A DNA stretch of 64,000 nucleotides. Origin: Filimonas effusa. Its GTDB lineage: Bacteria > Bacteroidota > Bacteroidia > Chitinophagales > Chitinophagaceae. Both the position numbers and the translations under genes were made by a program. Shown here piece by piece: positions 1 through 9,317 of this stretch. The stretch covers positions 1,116,001 through 1,180,000 of the forward strand of contig NZ_SDHZ01000002.1 in the NCBI RefSeq assembly GCF_004118675.1, in the 5' to 3' direction. Position 1 is the stretch's first letter; the number at the start of each line of letters is the position of its first letter. The notes beneath the pieces are model-generated. The model ran no database searches and was not told the origin of the DNA. It worked only from the letters and a program-made list of their open reading frames with translations.

Positions 1-1336
1 TAAGGCCGGCGACAAAGAACATCGCCGTAAGATCAACTTTAATATCAATCGCTATAACGCAGCCGTACCGTTAGGCAAAAAGCAGTTCTCCAATGTGATG
101 CTCGCCCGCGAACGCGCAAAAAATGTGAAATGGCGCGCCATAGAAACACTTGACCAGCAGCTCGAAGAATTCGAACGCACCATCACCGCCCGCGGCGCAA
201 AAGTAATATGGGCCCTGGATACCGGTGAAGCGCTGGCAGCCATAGGAAAGATCTGCGATGAAAAAGCCTGCAAAACCGTTGTCAAAAGCAAAAGCATGGT
301 AACGGAAGAAATTCACCTGAACCAGTTCCTCGAAAAACGAGGCATCGAAAGCGTGGAAACAGACCTCGGTGAATATATCCAGCAACTCGACGGCGAACCG
401 CCTTACCATATCATTACCCCGGCCATGCACAAGAACAAGGAGGATATTGCCCGCCTGTTCGCCGATAAACTGGGCGTACCGCAGGGCCTCACCCCCGAAG
501 AACTGACCAAAGTAGCCCGTCAGAACCTCAGAGATAAATTTGTTCAGGCCGAAATAGGCGTTACAGGCGCCAATTTTATCGTAGCCGATGTAGGAGGCAT
601 TGCTCTCACCGAAAACGAAGGGAATGCCCGTTTAAGCTGCGCCTGGCCCAAAACGCATATCGTGATCGTGGGACTCGAAAAGGTCATTCCTTCTATGCAG
701 GACCTCGCCTTATTCTGGCCACTGCTCTCTACCTACGGCACCGGCCAGAAGGTAACAGTGTACAACTCCCTCGTCACCGGACCCCGCCAGCCCGGCGAAA
801 CCGATGGCCCCGAAGAAATGTACGTGATCCTGCTCGACAACGGCCGCACCAACCTCCTGCAGGCACCCACACGCGAAGCATTGTATTGCATCCGCTGCGG
901 CGCCTGCCTCAACGCCTGCCCCGTTTATAAGAACATAGGCGGTCACGCGTATGAAACAACATACAGCGGCCCTATAGGTAAGGTCATTACACCGCATCTG
1001 CGCGGCATGAAAGAGTACAAACACCTTAGTTACGCCTCCAGCCTCTGCGGTAACTGTACCGAAGTTTGCCCCGTTCGCATCAACCTTCATGAGCTACTCA
1101 TGGAAAACAGGCATGAAGCCGTTGTCACAGGCGAAAGCAGCCTCAGCGAACGCATCGCCTGGAAAATGTGGCGCCAGGCCAGCCTCAACCGCAAAATGAT
1201 GAACCTCGCCAACGGCAACATCAAGAACAAAGTAGTGAACACCATCTTCAAAGGCTGGAAACAACATAGAGATGAACTGCACTTCAGCCAGAAAACATTC
1301 AACGAAATGTGGGCCGAAAAAAAGAAATCACTTTAA
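1..1336 (+). CDS. lutB: LutB-like lactate utilization iron-sulfur protein (5' end outside window)
   Basis: The frame is open from the first bases of the window, so the true start lies upstream; about 444 residues are visible, close to the family's full length. LutB is the large iron-sulfur subunit of the LutABC L-lactate oxidation complex, which converts lactate to pyruvate in the cytoplasm. Near the C-terminal third are two ferredoxin-like clusters, CIRCGACLNACPVY and CGNCTEVCP, which supply 4Fe-4S ligands; the N-terminal two thirds match the LUD domain (for example a GVTGANFIVADVGGIALTEN stretch). The lutA and lutC partners would be expected outside the window to the left. It ends 23 bp from the convergent serine hydrolase with no obvious terminator between them. 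Family assignment is firm; the actual substrate is inferred. Confidence 0.9.
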   Translation, partial: KAGDKEHRRKINFNINRYNAAVPLGKKQFSNVMLARERAKNVKWRAIETLDQQLEEFERTITARGAKVIWALDTGEALAAIGKICDEKACKTVVKSKSMVTEEIHLNQFLEKRGIESVETDLGEYIQQLDGEPPYHIITPAMHKNKEDIARLFADKLGVPQGLTPEELTKVARQNLRDKFVQAEIGVTGANFIVADVGGIALTENEGNARLSCAWPKTHIVIVGLEKVIPSMQDLALFWPLLSTYGTGQKVTVYNSLVTGPRQPGETDGPEEMYVILLDNGRTNLLQAPTREALYCIRCGACLNACPVYKNIGGHAYETTYSGPIGKVITPHLRGMKEYKHLSYASSLCGNCTEVCPVRINLHELLMENRHEAVVTGESSLSERIAWKMWRQASLNRKMMNLANGNIKNKVVNTIFKGWKQHRDELHFSQKTFNEMWAEKKKSL

Positions 1337-1359
1337 TGAAACAAAGAACGGTATAAGCA

Positions 1360-2511
1360 CTACTCTTTAAAGATATTGCCATACAATCCATCGATGAGCG
1401 CCTTCCAGTCGCTAGCAGTATTGATATCGCCATTGCATATAAAGATCAGCCCTTTCTTATCAACAGGATTATAGGAAATAAAAGACGAGACGCCGTTTGC
1501 TTTCCCCGTATGCATATACAATACCGCTCCATGCCCCGTTGTGTACTTCGACCAGGTATAAAACGCCGGCAGAAAATCATCCGGCGTCAGCGTTTGTATA
1601 GCCTTGCTGTCAAAAACCTGCACATTACCCCATTTCCCCTGTTGTGTCCATGCTATCAGAAAATGAGCAAGCTCCTGCACATTGGTATGCAGGCCACCGG
1701 CAGGATAATCGGGAAAACCACCATACCCCCATGGCTGGTTTTGCTTCAGCGAATCAGAATAACTGTAAGGCATAGCCAACGTCAACGAATCTATTTCACG
1801 CAGAAACCATCCCGTGCAATTCATCTCAAGCGGCCGAAATAGTTTTGACTTGCAATATCTTTCAAAAGACGTCCCCGTAATACGTTCCGCCAGGTACCCC
1901 AGCAAGGCTATCCCCATATTGGAATAAGCAGCCTTTGAACCCGGTGGATAGTTATAAAAGTTCTTCTCCTGATCGTAATGTTTCCCCTGGAACGAAAAGT
2001 ATTCCCTGATAAAAGTCCCCAATGGAATCACAGGATCACCATGATTGGCATCCCAGAACTGGCCCAGATAATCTGCATTATCATCAATGGAGGAGGTATG
2101 TTTCAACAACTGCCCGAATGTAATAGCCGCCAGCGGAAAATGCGGGTTAACCAGTTTGAAATCGAGATACTTGTTCACATCATCCTCCAGCTTAAACCTG
2201 CCATCGGCATAAAGCTGCATCATCGCCGCCGCAGTGAGTGTTTTAGAAACAGAAGCAGCTTCAAAAATGGTTTTATCTGTTACCTTCTTTTTCATCTTCA
2301 GGTCCTGATAACCATAGTATCCGGTCCATATAATTTTACCGCCGTCAATAGCAGCTGCCTCAAAACCAGGAATATGCAAGGCTGCCATTTTTTGCTTCAC
2401 CAATATATCTGCTACCGGCATCATGCCGGATACAGTATCTGTTCCCTGTGCCTCCTGCGACCTGCAAACACAGGCAGTTAAACATAGAATGGTAAAAAGA
2501 ATGTATTTCAT
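1360..2511 (-). CDS. Serine hydrolase, beta-lactamase class C family, probable lipoprotein
   Basis: A 383-residue protein. The open frame extends 39 codons further upstream, but that part runs through the purH terminator, so the Met at 2511, which begins a signal peptide, is preferred. The signal has an LTAC lipobox (Cys14), suggesting an envelope lipoprotein. Active-site motifs of the class C beta-lactamase/DD-peptidase fold are visible: Ser87-Val-Ser-Lys90 (SxxK), an AAYSNMG motif (YxN) and HTG in place of KTG. Such proteins hydrolyse D-amino-acid peptides or esters; actual beta-lactamase activity cannot be claimed. It stands alone, downstream of the purH terminator and convergent with lutB. 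Confidence 0.88.
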   Translation of the reverse strand: MKYILFTILCLTACVCRSQEAQGTDTVSGMMPVADILVKQKMAALHIPGFEAAAIDGGKIIWTGYYGYQDLKMKKKVTDKTIFEAASVSKTLTAAAMMQLYADGRFKLEDDVNKYLDFKLVNPHFPLAAITFGQLLKHTSSIDDNADYLGQFWDANHGDPVIPLGTFIREYFSFQGKHYDQEKNFYNYPPGSKAAYSNMGIALLGYLAERITGTSFERYCKSKLFRPLEMNCTGWFLREIDSLTLAMPYSYSDSLKQNQPWGYGGFPDYPAGGLHTNVQELAHFLIAWTQQGKWGNVQVFDSKAIQTLTPDDFLPAFYTWSKYTTGHGAVLYMHTGKANGVSSFISYNPVDKKGLIFICNGDINTASDWKALIDGLYGNIFKE

Positions 2512-2574
2512 ATAAACAGTTAGTGCTTTTTTAACCGGTCCCGGCCCGGAAAATATATCTCTACAATTTATCAT

Positions 2575-2621
2575 AAAAAAAGTCAGGGAAGAACAAGGCT
2601 GCTGCCTTATTTTTCCCTGAC
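2575..2621 (-). terminator. Intrinsic terminator after purH
   Basis: On the minus strand a 9-bp stem GTCAGGGAA/TTCCCTGAC encloses a second stem AAGG/CCTT and is followed by seven T residues. It lies 41 bp past the purH stop codon and before the serine hydrolase start. Confidence 0.85.
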
Positions 2622-2662
2622 CTGTCAATTATAAACATCCCGGTTACCCGGACTTACTGTTA

Positions 2663-4183
2663 TTAGTGCCTGAAATGCCTCATATTGGTCATAACCATCG
2701 CAAGGCCATGATTTACACAATATTCAATACTGTCTTTGTCGCGGATAGAACCACCAGGCTGAATAAATGCTTCAATACCTTCAGCATGCGCGATCTGAAC
2801 ACAATCATTAAAGGGGAAGAAAGCATCAGATGCCAGCACAGCGCCTTTCAGTTCAAAATTGAATTGTTTCGCTTTTTCAATAGCATGACGCAGCGCATCG
2901 ATACGGCTGGTCTGACCACAACCTTTACCTACCAGCTGCCTGTCTTTTATCAAAGCAATAGCATTGCTTTTCAGGTGCTTGCAAACGATGTTCGCAAAAG
3001 CCAGGTTGGCTTTTTCCGCATCGGTACAAGGGCGGGCGCCTACTTCATTCCAGTCTTTGTAATTGCCTTCATCAGCACCCTGAACAAGTGTACCATTCAG
3101 CAGTGACTTATATTGAGAAGCCTGTGTAGCCTTTGCACCGGTAAGCTGCAACAATATCCTGTTCTTTTTGCTTTTCAGGATGTCCAGCGCATCAGCATCG
3201 AACGCAGGCGCAATAAGCACTTCAAAGAAAATTTCATTGATGGCCTCTGCTGTAGCCTTGTTAACCGTAGCATTGGTTACCAGCACACCGCCAAACGCAC
3301 TTTCAGGATCACCCGCCAAAGCAGCATCCCAGGCCTCTTTTACAGTAGCACGGGCAGCAATACCACAAACATTGGTGTGTTTAATGATACCGAAAACAGT
3401 AGCATCGGCATCACTGAACTCCTGGATCAGCTGAATGGCAGCATCTACGTCAACCAGGTTGTTATAAGAAAGCTCCTTCCCGTTCAACTGGCTGAATAAA
3501 ACAGTAAGATCACCATAGAAAGTAGCAGACTGATGCGGGTTCTCACCGTAACGCAGCGACTGCTGGCTTTTCTGCTGTACCGTTTGAATAGCAGTAGCCG
3601 GGTTAAAATAGTTGCTGATAGCTATATCATAATGCATCACCACCTCAAAAGCTTTGGCAGCAAAGGCCTTGCGCTGCTCGATGGTAGTAGTGCCTTCCTG
3701 CTCTTTCAACAGTTGCTCAAGCTCTCCATAATCGTCCTTGGCTGCAATAACAACCAGGTCGCGGAAATTCTTCGCTGCAGCCCTTATCATAGAAGGACCG
3801 CCAATATCGATCTTCTCGATGATCGCTTTCTCTTCACTGGTATTACGCAGCGTCTCCTCGAAAGGATAGAGGTCTACTATCACCAGGTCAATTTCAGGAA
3901 TATTGTATTGCTTCATCTCAGCCAGATCCTGCGCCTCAAAACGCCTGCCCAGGATACCACCAAAGATCGAAGGATGTAAAGTTTTAACCCTTCCGCCAAG
4001 AATCGACGGATAGGTAGTAAGGCTTTCCACCGCCACACACGGCAGTCCGAGGTCTTCAATAAATTTCTGGGTGCCGCCGGTAGTATAGATAGTGATGCCA
4101 AGGCGGTGAAGTTCTTTCACAATGGGCTCAAGTCCGTCTTTGTAAAAAACAGAGATTAAAGCAGACTGGATTTTCTTTTGCAT
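2663..4183 (-). CDS. purH: Bifunctional AICAR formyltransferase / IMP cyclohydrolase
   Basis: A 506-residue protein, the normal PurH length. It carries out the last two steps of purine synthesis: formylation of AICAR using 10-formyl-THF, then ring closure to IMP. The N-terminal cyclohydrolase domain shows YTTGGTQKFI (about residue 33) and LGGRVKTLHPSIFGGIL (about 62-78). The C-terminal transformylase domain shows RYGENPHQ, the KHTNVCG active-site motif, ESAFGGVL and KSNAIALI. The ATG at 4183 is 31 bp from the comEC stop, so the two may be co-transcribed although their functions are unrelated. A strong terminator follows. No other classical purine gene is adjacent; a purF-like gene lies about 35 kb away. 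Confidence 0.97.
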   Translation of the reverse strand: MQKKIQSALISVFYKDGLEPIVKELHRLGITIYTTGGTQKFIEDLGLPCVAVESLTTYPSILGGRVKTLHPSIFGGILGRRFEAQDLAEMKQYNIPEIDLVIVDLYPFEETLRNTSEEKAIIEKIDIGGPSMIRAAAKNFRDLVVIAAKDDYGELEQLLKEQEGTTTIEQRKAFAAKAFEVVMHYDIAISNYFNPATAIQTVQQKSQQSLRYGENPHQSATFYGDLTVLFSQLNGKELSYNNLVDVDAAIQLIQEFSDADATVFGIIKHTNVCGIAARATVKEAWDAALAGDPESAFGGVLVTNATVNKATAEAINEIFFEVLIAPAFDADALDILKSKKNRILLQLTGAKATQASQYKSLLNGTLVQGADEGNYKDWNEVGARPCTDAEKANLAFANIVCKHLKSNAIALIKDRQLVGKGCGQTSRIDALRHAIEKAKQFNFELKGAVLASDAFFPFNDCVQIAHAEGIEAFIQPGGSIRDKDSIEYCVNHGLAMVMTNMRHFRH

Positions 4184-4214
4184 GCCGATATATATGTTTG
4201 ATAGAAATACGGTG

Positions 4215-6308
4215 TTACAACTCCATTACAAACGCCCCTGAAGTGGCAACGGAATGGAAGCGCAAATGTAGGCTGTCGCATTGTTTTTTCCATTTTTCTA
4301 TTTTCCACAGGGGATTGCTGCCGTCAAAAACCAGCTGAGCGCCCGGAAACAAAGCACACAGCCGCGTTAGCGGCATCTCCGGCGGCCCCGTTAAAAGTAA
4401 GATATCCACCGGCTGCGCCTTCATTTGCGCCGCCGGAAACCAGCCCGGTTTTATATTGGCCAGCCGTTTGCCGCCAAACGTCACCACTGTAAATGGCTGC
4501 TGCACCGGCAAAAATACGGTCCTCCGGATGCGCCAGAAGGTCTGCGAAGCCAACACCGGCCCCTCACCCAGCAGGTATTCTGTTCTCCCGTGAATAAAGC
4601 CCGCCACCGTTTTCCCCGGCACCTGGTACACCACAATCCTGCATTGCCGGCTGGCCCGTACCAGGCTGCACACCTGGGCCAGCACCAATAACACTGCAAC
4701 CACAAAAGCCGGCAGCAGGCGATGCCCTCTCCTGTCGCCTTTACGCCACGCCCAAAGGCAGCAGCCAATAAAAAGATAAAGCAGTATCAACTGCAAAGGA
4801 CCCAGCTGTACCGCCTTCGTAAGCGCAAAAGGAATATGATCCATATAACGGATAAAATCATTCATCCACCTGATCCCCGTTTCCACCGCCAGCCCAACCA
4901 TCCTGGCAAACCCCGGCCACCAAGCAACAGCCACCAGTAAGATCTCCAGGTAAAGCACCAGCGCCGACAACGGCACAGCCACCAGGTTGCTTATCAGGAA
5001 TAGGTGCGGGAACTGGTGAAAATGATATAACAAAACAGGAAAAGTGAACACCTGCGCCGAAACGCTCAGCGCTATCATCTGCCAGAGATACAACACCAGC
5101 CTGTTCTCAAACCCCGGCCAGCGATAAACCGCTTTATACAAAAGGGCAATGCCACCAACCGCAGCATACGACAGCTGAAACCCAACGTCCCACAACATAT
5201 ACGGATCATATACCAACAGGCAGAAAGCAGACGCCGCAAGGTTATTAGCCAGCTGATGCCGCCTGCCAATGACCTGACCCACAGTAATAAAAGAAAACAT
5301 AACCGCGCTGCGCAACACAGAAGCCTGCGCGCCGGCAAGCAGCGTAAATGCCCAAAGAACAGCCAGCATCAGCAACGGCCGCCACCACCCCTGGAGTGGA
5401 AAACGCCCTCCACAGGTTAACACGAACACCAGCATTCCATAGATCAAACCCAGGTGCAGGCCGCTGATCGCAATAATGTGCACCACTCCCGTACGACTAT
5501 ACGCCGCCAGCAGCTCTTTATCGAGAGCAGTGCGATCGCCAATAAGCAACGCCACCGCTATAGCCGCTGCTTCAGGCTGTTTTATATAGCTGTACAGCAC
5601 ATGGGTCACCCAGGCCCTTGAATCATATAAGGCCGCCCGCACATCATACCCCGGTTGCTCCGGCAACATCAGGAAACTCCCCGGCGGCAAATAAACCTGG
5701 TGATGCCAATGATGCAAACCACACCACGAAGCATAGTTGAACTGCCCCGGGTTACCATTGCTGCTGATAGGCTGCAATGGTAAACTAAATACAATACGAC
5801 TGCCATATAACAACAAAGCAGCACTTGCACCTGCACTGTCTCTCTCAATCCGGCCAGCGCCGGCCAGCGCTTTTGGCCGCCCCGCGTACAATATGATCTC
5901 CCCTTCTGCCGGCTTCCAGCGCCCGTCCAGGAACAAAGCGGTAACAGTAGCAACAGCTTTTCGGGAACGCACTTTCTCCTCCGGCCGCTCGTTGATCACA
6001 GCCGCTACCGGTATGCCAGGCCTATACCAGTGCCCGTACCACAGCTTCCGGTTACGCACATCGGCCTTGTACATAATAGCCGCTCCACCCGTTGCCACCA
6101 ATAACAAAAGCACTACCCCCTGACACCAGCGCAGCAGATACCGGTAAGCTAATGGCAGCAGGTGCCATATCAGCAGCAACACCAAAAGAATAGCAGAAAC
6201 AACAGATAAATGAAGCAGTGAAGGCCGCAGGTAATGATAACAGCTGATGCCGCCAATAAGCGCCAGCAATAATCGCAGAAACGGTGTTTTCCTGTAAAGG
6301 CTTAGCAT
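4215..6308 (-). CDS. comEC: ComEC/Rec2-family DNA uptake channel protein
   Basis: A 697-residue multi-spanning inner-membrane protein. ComEC forms the channel that carries single-stranded DNA across the inner membrane during natural transformation. An N-terminal hydrophobic block is followed by a DUF4131-like soluble segment. The diagnostic Competence-domain motif HIIAISGLHLG follows at about residue 270-285, then many membrane helices to about residue 530. The last 150 residues are soluble and resemble a degenerate metallo-beta-lactamase region without an HxHxDH metal motif, as in other Bacteroidota ComEC proteins known to me. The ATG at 6308 directly precedes the hydrophobic N-terminus. Whether this organism is transformable is not shown. 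Confidence 0.9.
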   Translation of the reverse strand: MLSLYRKTPFLRLLLALIGGISCYHYLRPSLLHLSVVSAILLVLLLIWHLLPLAYRYLLRWCQGVVLLLLVATGGAAIMYKADVRNRKLWYGHWYRPGIPVAAVINERPEEKVRSRKAVATVTALFLDGRWKPAEGEIILYAGRPKALAGAGRIERDSAGASAALLLYGSRIVFSLPLQPISSNGNPGQFNYASWCGLHHWHHQVYLPPGSFLMLPEQPGYDVRAALYDSRAWVTHVLYSYIKQPEAAAIAVALLIGDRTALDKELLAAYSRTGVVHIIAISGLHLGLIYGMLVFVLTCGGRFPLQGWWRPLLMLAVLWAFTLLAGAQASVLRSAVMFSFITVGQVIGRRHQLANNLAASAFCLLVYDPYMLWDVGFQLSYAAVGGIALLYKAVYRWPGFENRLVLYLWQMIALSVSAQVFTFPVLLYHFHQFPHLFLISNLVAVPLSALVLYLEILLVAVAWWPGFARMVGLAVETGIRWMNDFIRYMDHIPFALTKAVQLGPLQLILLYLFIGCCLWAWRKGDRRGHRLLPAFVVAVLLVLAQVCSLVRASRQCRIVVYQVPGKTVAGFIHGRTEYLLGEGPVLASQTFWRIRRTVFLPVQQPFTVVTFGGKRLANIKPGWFPAAQMKAQPVDILLLTGPPEMPLTRLCALFPGAQLVFDGSNPLWKIEKWKKQCDSLHLRFHSVATSGAFVMEL

Positions 6309-6327
6309 AGGAAAGGGTTTATAGGCA

Positions 6328-6350
6328 ACCTGCCTTATATACCGGCAGGT
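6328..6350. repeat. Short inverted repeat in the comEC leader
   Basis: ACCTGCC and GGCAGGT, separated by 9 bases, lie 20-42 bp upstream of the comEC ATG. The hairpin lacks a T-run, so it is not an intrinsic terminator. It could be an operator or leader hairpin, or chance. Confidence 0.3.
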
Positions 6351-6395
6351 GTTATCGGAAAGCTGTTTTTACACAGGCGGAAAGTATTCCACATT

Positions 6396-6430
6396 CTTAA
6401 AACGCGAACGGGGCCTGAGGCCCCGTTCGC
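6396..6430 (-). terminator. Terminator after the DegT aminotransferase gene
   Basis: A perfect 12-bp GC-rich stem (6404-6415 with 6419-6430) with a TGA loop, followed on the minus strand by a short TTTT run. It lies just after the stop of the minus-strand aminotransferase gene at 6438. Confidence 0.75.
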
Positions 6431-6437
6431 TATTATG

Positions 6438-7658
6438 TTATGCTGAAACAGTTTGTTCGCGTAATACTTTTTGGATCACAGCCACCAGCTTTTCACCTTT
6501 CTCTTTGATCTGTTCCTCTGTCCACAACAGGCTGATGCCGGTTGAAATACAGCGGCCAATAACGGCGTCACTTGCAGAGAAATCCTGGGTCTTTAACTTA
6601 ACCAGCGCCTCGGTTTGTGCAGCTGATAAAGCATGAAGCGACTTTACTTCCTTCAGGTGATCCCATTTGCGGATATAATGCCAGTTGTTATCAAACCAGT
6701 AAAAGTTACCCGCTGCAATACCCTGCGCCTTTAATTCAGTGATCACCGCGCGGGCAATATCCTGGGAAGGCAGGAACCAGCTTAACTGCGAGCAGCTGTC
6801 CCCTTCAGGATCAGGAATGGTCCTGAACGAAACCTCAGGCACCTGTGAAAGAATTCCTTTCAGTAAACCATGATTTTTCTTCTGGATGGCCAGGAATTGA
6901 TGCACCTTCCCGATCTGCGCTAAACCAACAGCAGCATGCAATTCAGAAATACGGTAATTGTACCCGAGGAAAGGATGCTGGTCTGCTCCCCTGTCGGCAC
7001 CGCCTTTATGATCATGCCCATGATCGGAATAACCGTCACTGTTGGTATAAACCGCTTCGCTATTGGTCATCACCACACCGCCTTCACCACAGGTAATGGT
7101 TTTTACAAAATCAAAAGAGAAAGTACCCGCATCACCAATAGTGCCTACATATTTTCCTTTATAAGTAGCGCCAATGCTCTGACAGGCATCTTCGAGCAGG
7201 ATAAGCTTATGCGCTTTACAGATCTGCTGCAGTTCATCCAGCCATGCCATGCTGCCGCACATATGCACCGGCATCACACACTTGGTTTTAGGCGTGATAG
7301 CCTTACGCACAGCCTCAGGATTTAAAGTAAGGGATTCGTCAACATCTACCAGTACGGGCACAGCGCCTGTGCTCAATACCGCTTCAAAGCTGGCCACAAA
7401 AGTGAATGCCGGCATGATGATCTCATCACCTGCACCAATACCCAATGAAGCCATGGCAGTAGTTAATGCAGAGGTGCCGCTCGAAGTAAGCTGCGCATAC
7501 TTGCTGCCGAATGTTTCACAAATAGCTTTCTCAAGCGCTACCGCTTTCCAGTTACCTTTACGCGCACCGTCAAAACCATAACGCATAATGATACCGGTTG
7601 ACATGACGTCGTTGACTTCCTTTTTTTCTTCCTCGCCGAATAATTCAAATCCTGGCAT
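6438..7658 (-). CDS. DegT/DnrJ/EryC1/StrS-family PLP-dependent aminotransferase
   Basis: A 406-residue cytoplasmic enzyme of the sugar aminotransferase family, which typically transaminates keto-sugar nucleotides for surface polysaccharides or antibiotics. Visible motifs include SSGTSALTTAMASLG near the N-terminus, EDACQSIGATYKGK and SFDFVKTITCGEGG, whose lysine would form the PLP Schiff base; the usual motif has His where this one has Asp before the Phe-Val-Lys. A C-terminal region GYNYRISELHAAVGLAQ also fits. No other nucleotide-sugar genes are adjacent, so the substrate is unknown. A near-consensus -7 box lies just after the preceding gene, suggesting its own promoter. Confidence 0.88.
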   Translation of the reverse strand: MPGFELFGEEEKKEVNDVMSTGIIMRYGFDGARKGNWKAVALEKAICETFGSKYAQLTSSGTSALTTAMASLGIGAGDEIIMPAFTFVASFEAVLSTGAVPVLVDVDESLTLNPEAVRKAITPKTKCVMPVHMCGSMAWLDELQQICKAHKLILLEDACQSIGATYKGKYVGTIGDAGTFSFDFVKTITCGEGGVVMTNSEAVYTNSDGYSDHGHDHKGGADRGADQHPFLGYNYRISELHAAVGLAQIGKVHQFLAIQKKNHGLLKGILSQVPEVSFRTIPDPEGDSCSQLSWFLPSQDIARAVITELKAQGIAAGNFYWFDNNWHYIRKWDHLKEVKSLHALSAAQTEALVKLKTQDFSASDAVIGRCISTGISLLWTEEQIKEKGEKLVAVIQKVLREQTVSA

Positions 7659-7697
7659 ATGTATTAGTTGAATGTTATAAATCTGCTTTTACAACGG

Positions 7698-7705
7698 CAA
7701 AATTA
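7698..7705 (-). promoter_or_regulatory. Putative -7 element for the DegT aminotransferase gene
   Basis: The minus strand reads TAATTTTG, an exact match to the Bacteroidota TAnnTTTG box, about 40 bp upstream of the ATG at 7658. No convincing -33 TTTG was found at the usual spacing. Confidence 0.4.
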
Positions 7706-7708
7706 ATC

Positions 7709-9268
7709 CTATTTCGGGATTACCCAGCCTTTCTCGGTTTTAATGAACTCCACCACATTGCTAAGCGCACTCTCGTTATTATTCTTGTCGAGCGTGGTAA
7801 TGGCCACATAACAGTTTTTCCAGTCGTAAGGAAGGTCGTTATTGAAGATATTGAACGAGAATTTGCCCTCCTGGCTGGTAACGATCACCTGCCTGGGCTG
7901 CTTGCCAAGTACCGCAGGCGTATTGGTAAAATATACAACGATCCCCTTAACAGGCTTACCCGGGTTCTTCAATTCGGCGTCGATCTTCAGGAACGGGTTT
8001 GCCGCATACTGGCGCTCACTTTCCCTAGCATTCACGATCATAGGTTTGCCCGGCGGAATACTGTCTATCCAGGGCATTGGCGGAATAAGCGCCGGGTATT
8101 TGTAATACCTGCTCTGTAAACTGTCATTCCAGCCGTTGGGATTGGTTTCAAATGTTTTACTGCTGAAATAAGCGCTGCCCTGCACATTCTCATACTGGCG
8201 GAGTATCTCTATCTGCTCCGGTATCTGGCGACGGTTGCGCCAGGCCGTATTGGTTCCGGCACGGTAAATACCATGGCCTATATATACCTGCGTGCCATAG
8301 GCATGATCGGACCACCAGCTTACCAGCGTTTCAAAATCACAGAGTTTATGGTCAATTTCCCAGTATAACTGCGGTACTACATAGTCAATCCACTCTTCTT
8401 TCATCCAAAGCAGGATATCCGCATAAAGATCGTCATAGTTGGTAGTGCCCGCACGCGTATCGCTGCCTTCAGGATCCTGGCTTTTGTTACGCCACACGCC
8501 AAAGGGACTGATACCGAACTTAACACGCGGATTGGCCTCCTGTATAGTATGATGCAATAACTTGATGATGCTGTCGCAGTTGCTGCGCCGCCAGTCGTTT
8601 TTACTCATCCCACGGCCATATTTCCGGAAGCTTTCATTATCGGGAAACTCTTTGCCCGTAATACGATAGGGATAGAAATAGTCATCCATATGAACCGCAT
8701 CGAGATCATAACGCATCACCAGGTCGCGTACCACACCCGCTACATGCTCCATCACTTCCGGACGCCCCGGATCAAAATAACGGATATTGCCATAGGTAAG
8801 GAACCATTCAGGATGACGGCGGGTAATATGATTTTGAGCAACAGAAGATTTGCCTACATGAAATACCGCACGGTAAGGATTAAGCCAGGCATGAAATTCC
8901 ATACCACGCTTATGCGTTTCCTCGATCATGAACTGCAGCGGATCATAAAAAGGCTCAGGAGCCAGCCCCTGCCTGCCATTCAGATATTCACTCCAGGGCT
9001 CCAGCGCAGAGGGATAAAAAGCATCGGCAGCAGGACGTACCTGCATGATGATAGCGTTCATACCATTACGCTGGTGCATCTCCAGCATACGTATGAACTC
9101 AGCCTTCTGCTGTTCCACACTCAGCCCCTTACGGCTGGGCCAGTCGATATTTTCTACCGTGGCCACCCATACGGCACGAAACTCATACTTGGGTGAATAC
9201 TGCGCCCGCGCAGTTCCTACCATCAAAGCCATTAAACCGGCAAGCCATCCAATGCAGATCCGCCTCAT
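7709..9268 (-). CDS. Secreted family 10-like glycosyl hydrolase (GHL10/YngK type)
   Basis: A 519-residue protein with a signal peptide (first about 22 residues, ending TARA). It begins the mature region with YEFRAVWVATVENIDWPS, characteristic of the GHL10 (formerly DUF187) family. Further family features are MNAIIMQVRPAADAFYPS, HAWLNPYRA, HMDDYFYPY and a YVVPQLYWEID segment, all of TIM-barrel type. A C-terminal beta-rich domain of about 100 residues follows. These proteins are predicted periplasmic or surface glycoside hydrolases; the substrate is unknown, though peptidoglycan or polysaccharide roles have been proposed for relatives. It lies 49 bp downstream of the MarR gene on the same strand. 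Confidence 0.88.
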   Translation of the reverse strand: MRRICIGWLAGLMALMVGTARAQYSPKYEFRAVWVATVENIDWPSRKGLSVEQQKAEFIRMLEMHQRNGMNAIIMQVRPAADAFYPSALEPWSEYLNGRQGLAPEPFYDPLQFMIEETHKRGMEFHAWLNPYRAVFHVGKSSVAQNHITRRHPEWFLTYGNIRYFDPGRPEVMEHVAGVVRDLVMRYDLDAVHMDDYFYPYRITGKEFPDNESFRKYGRGMSKNDWRRSNCDSIIKLLHHTIQEANPRVKFGISPFGVWRNKSQDPEGSDTRAGTTNYDDLYADILLWMKEEWIDYVVPQLYWEIDHKLCDFETLVSWWSDHAYGTQVYIGHGIYRAGTNTAWRNRRQIPEQIEILRQYENVQGSAYFSSKTFETNPNGWNDSLQSRYYKYPALIPPMPWIDSIPPGKPMIVNARESERQYAANPFLKIDAELKNPGKPVKGIVVYFTNTPAVLGKQPRQVIVTSQEGKFSFNIFNNDLPYDWKNCYVAITTLDKNNNESALSNVVEFIKTEKGWVIPK

Positions 9269-9317
9269 ATCTCAAAAAAGAAATTAAGTGAACTGCGAAG
9301 ATAACCGTAATAGCCAG

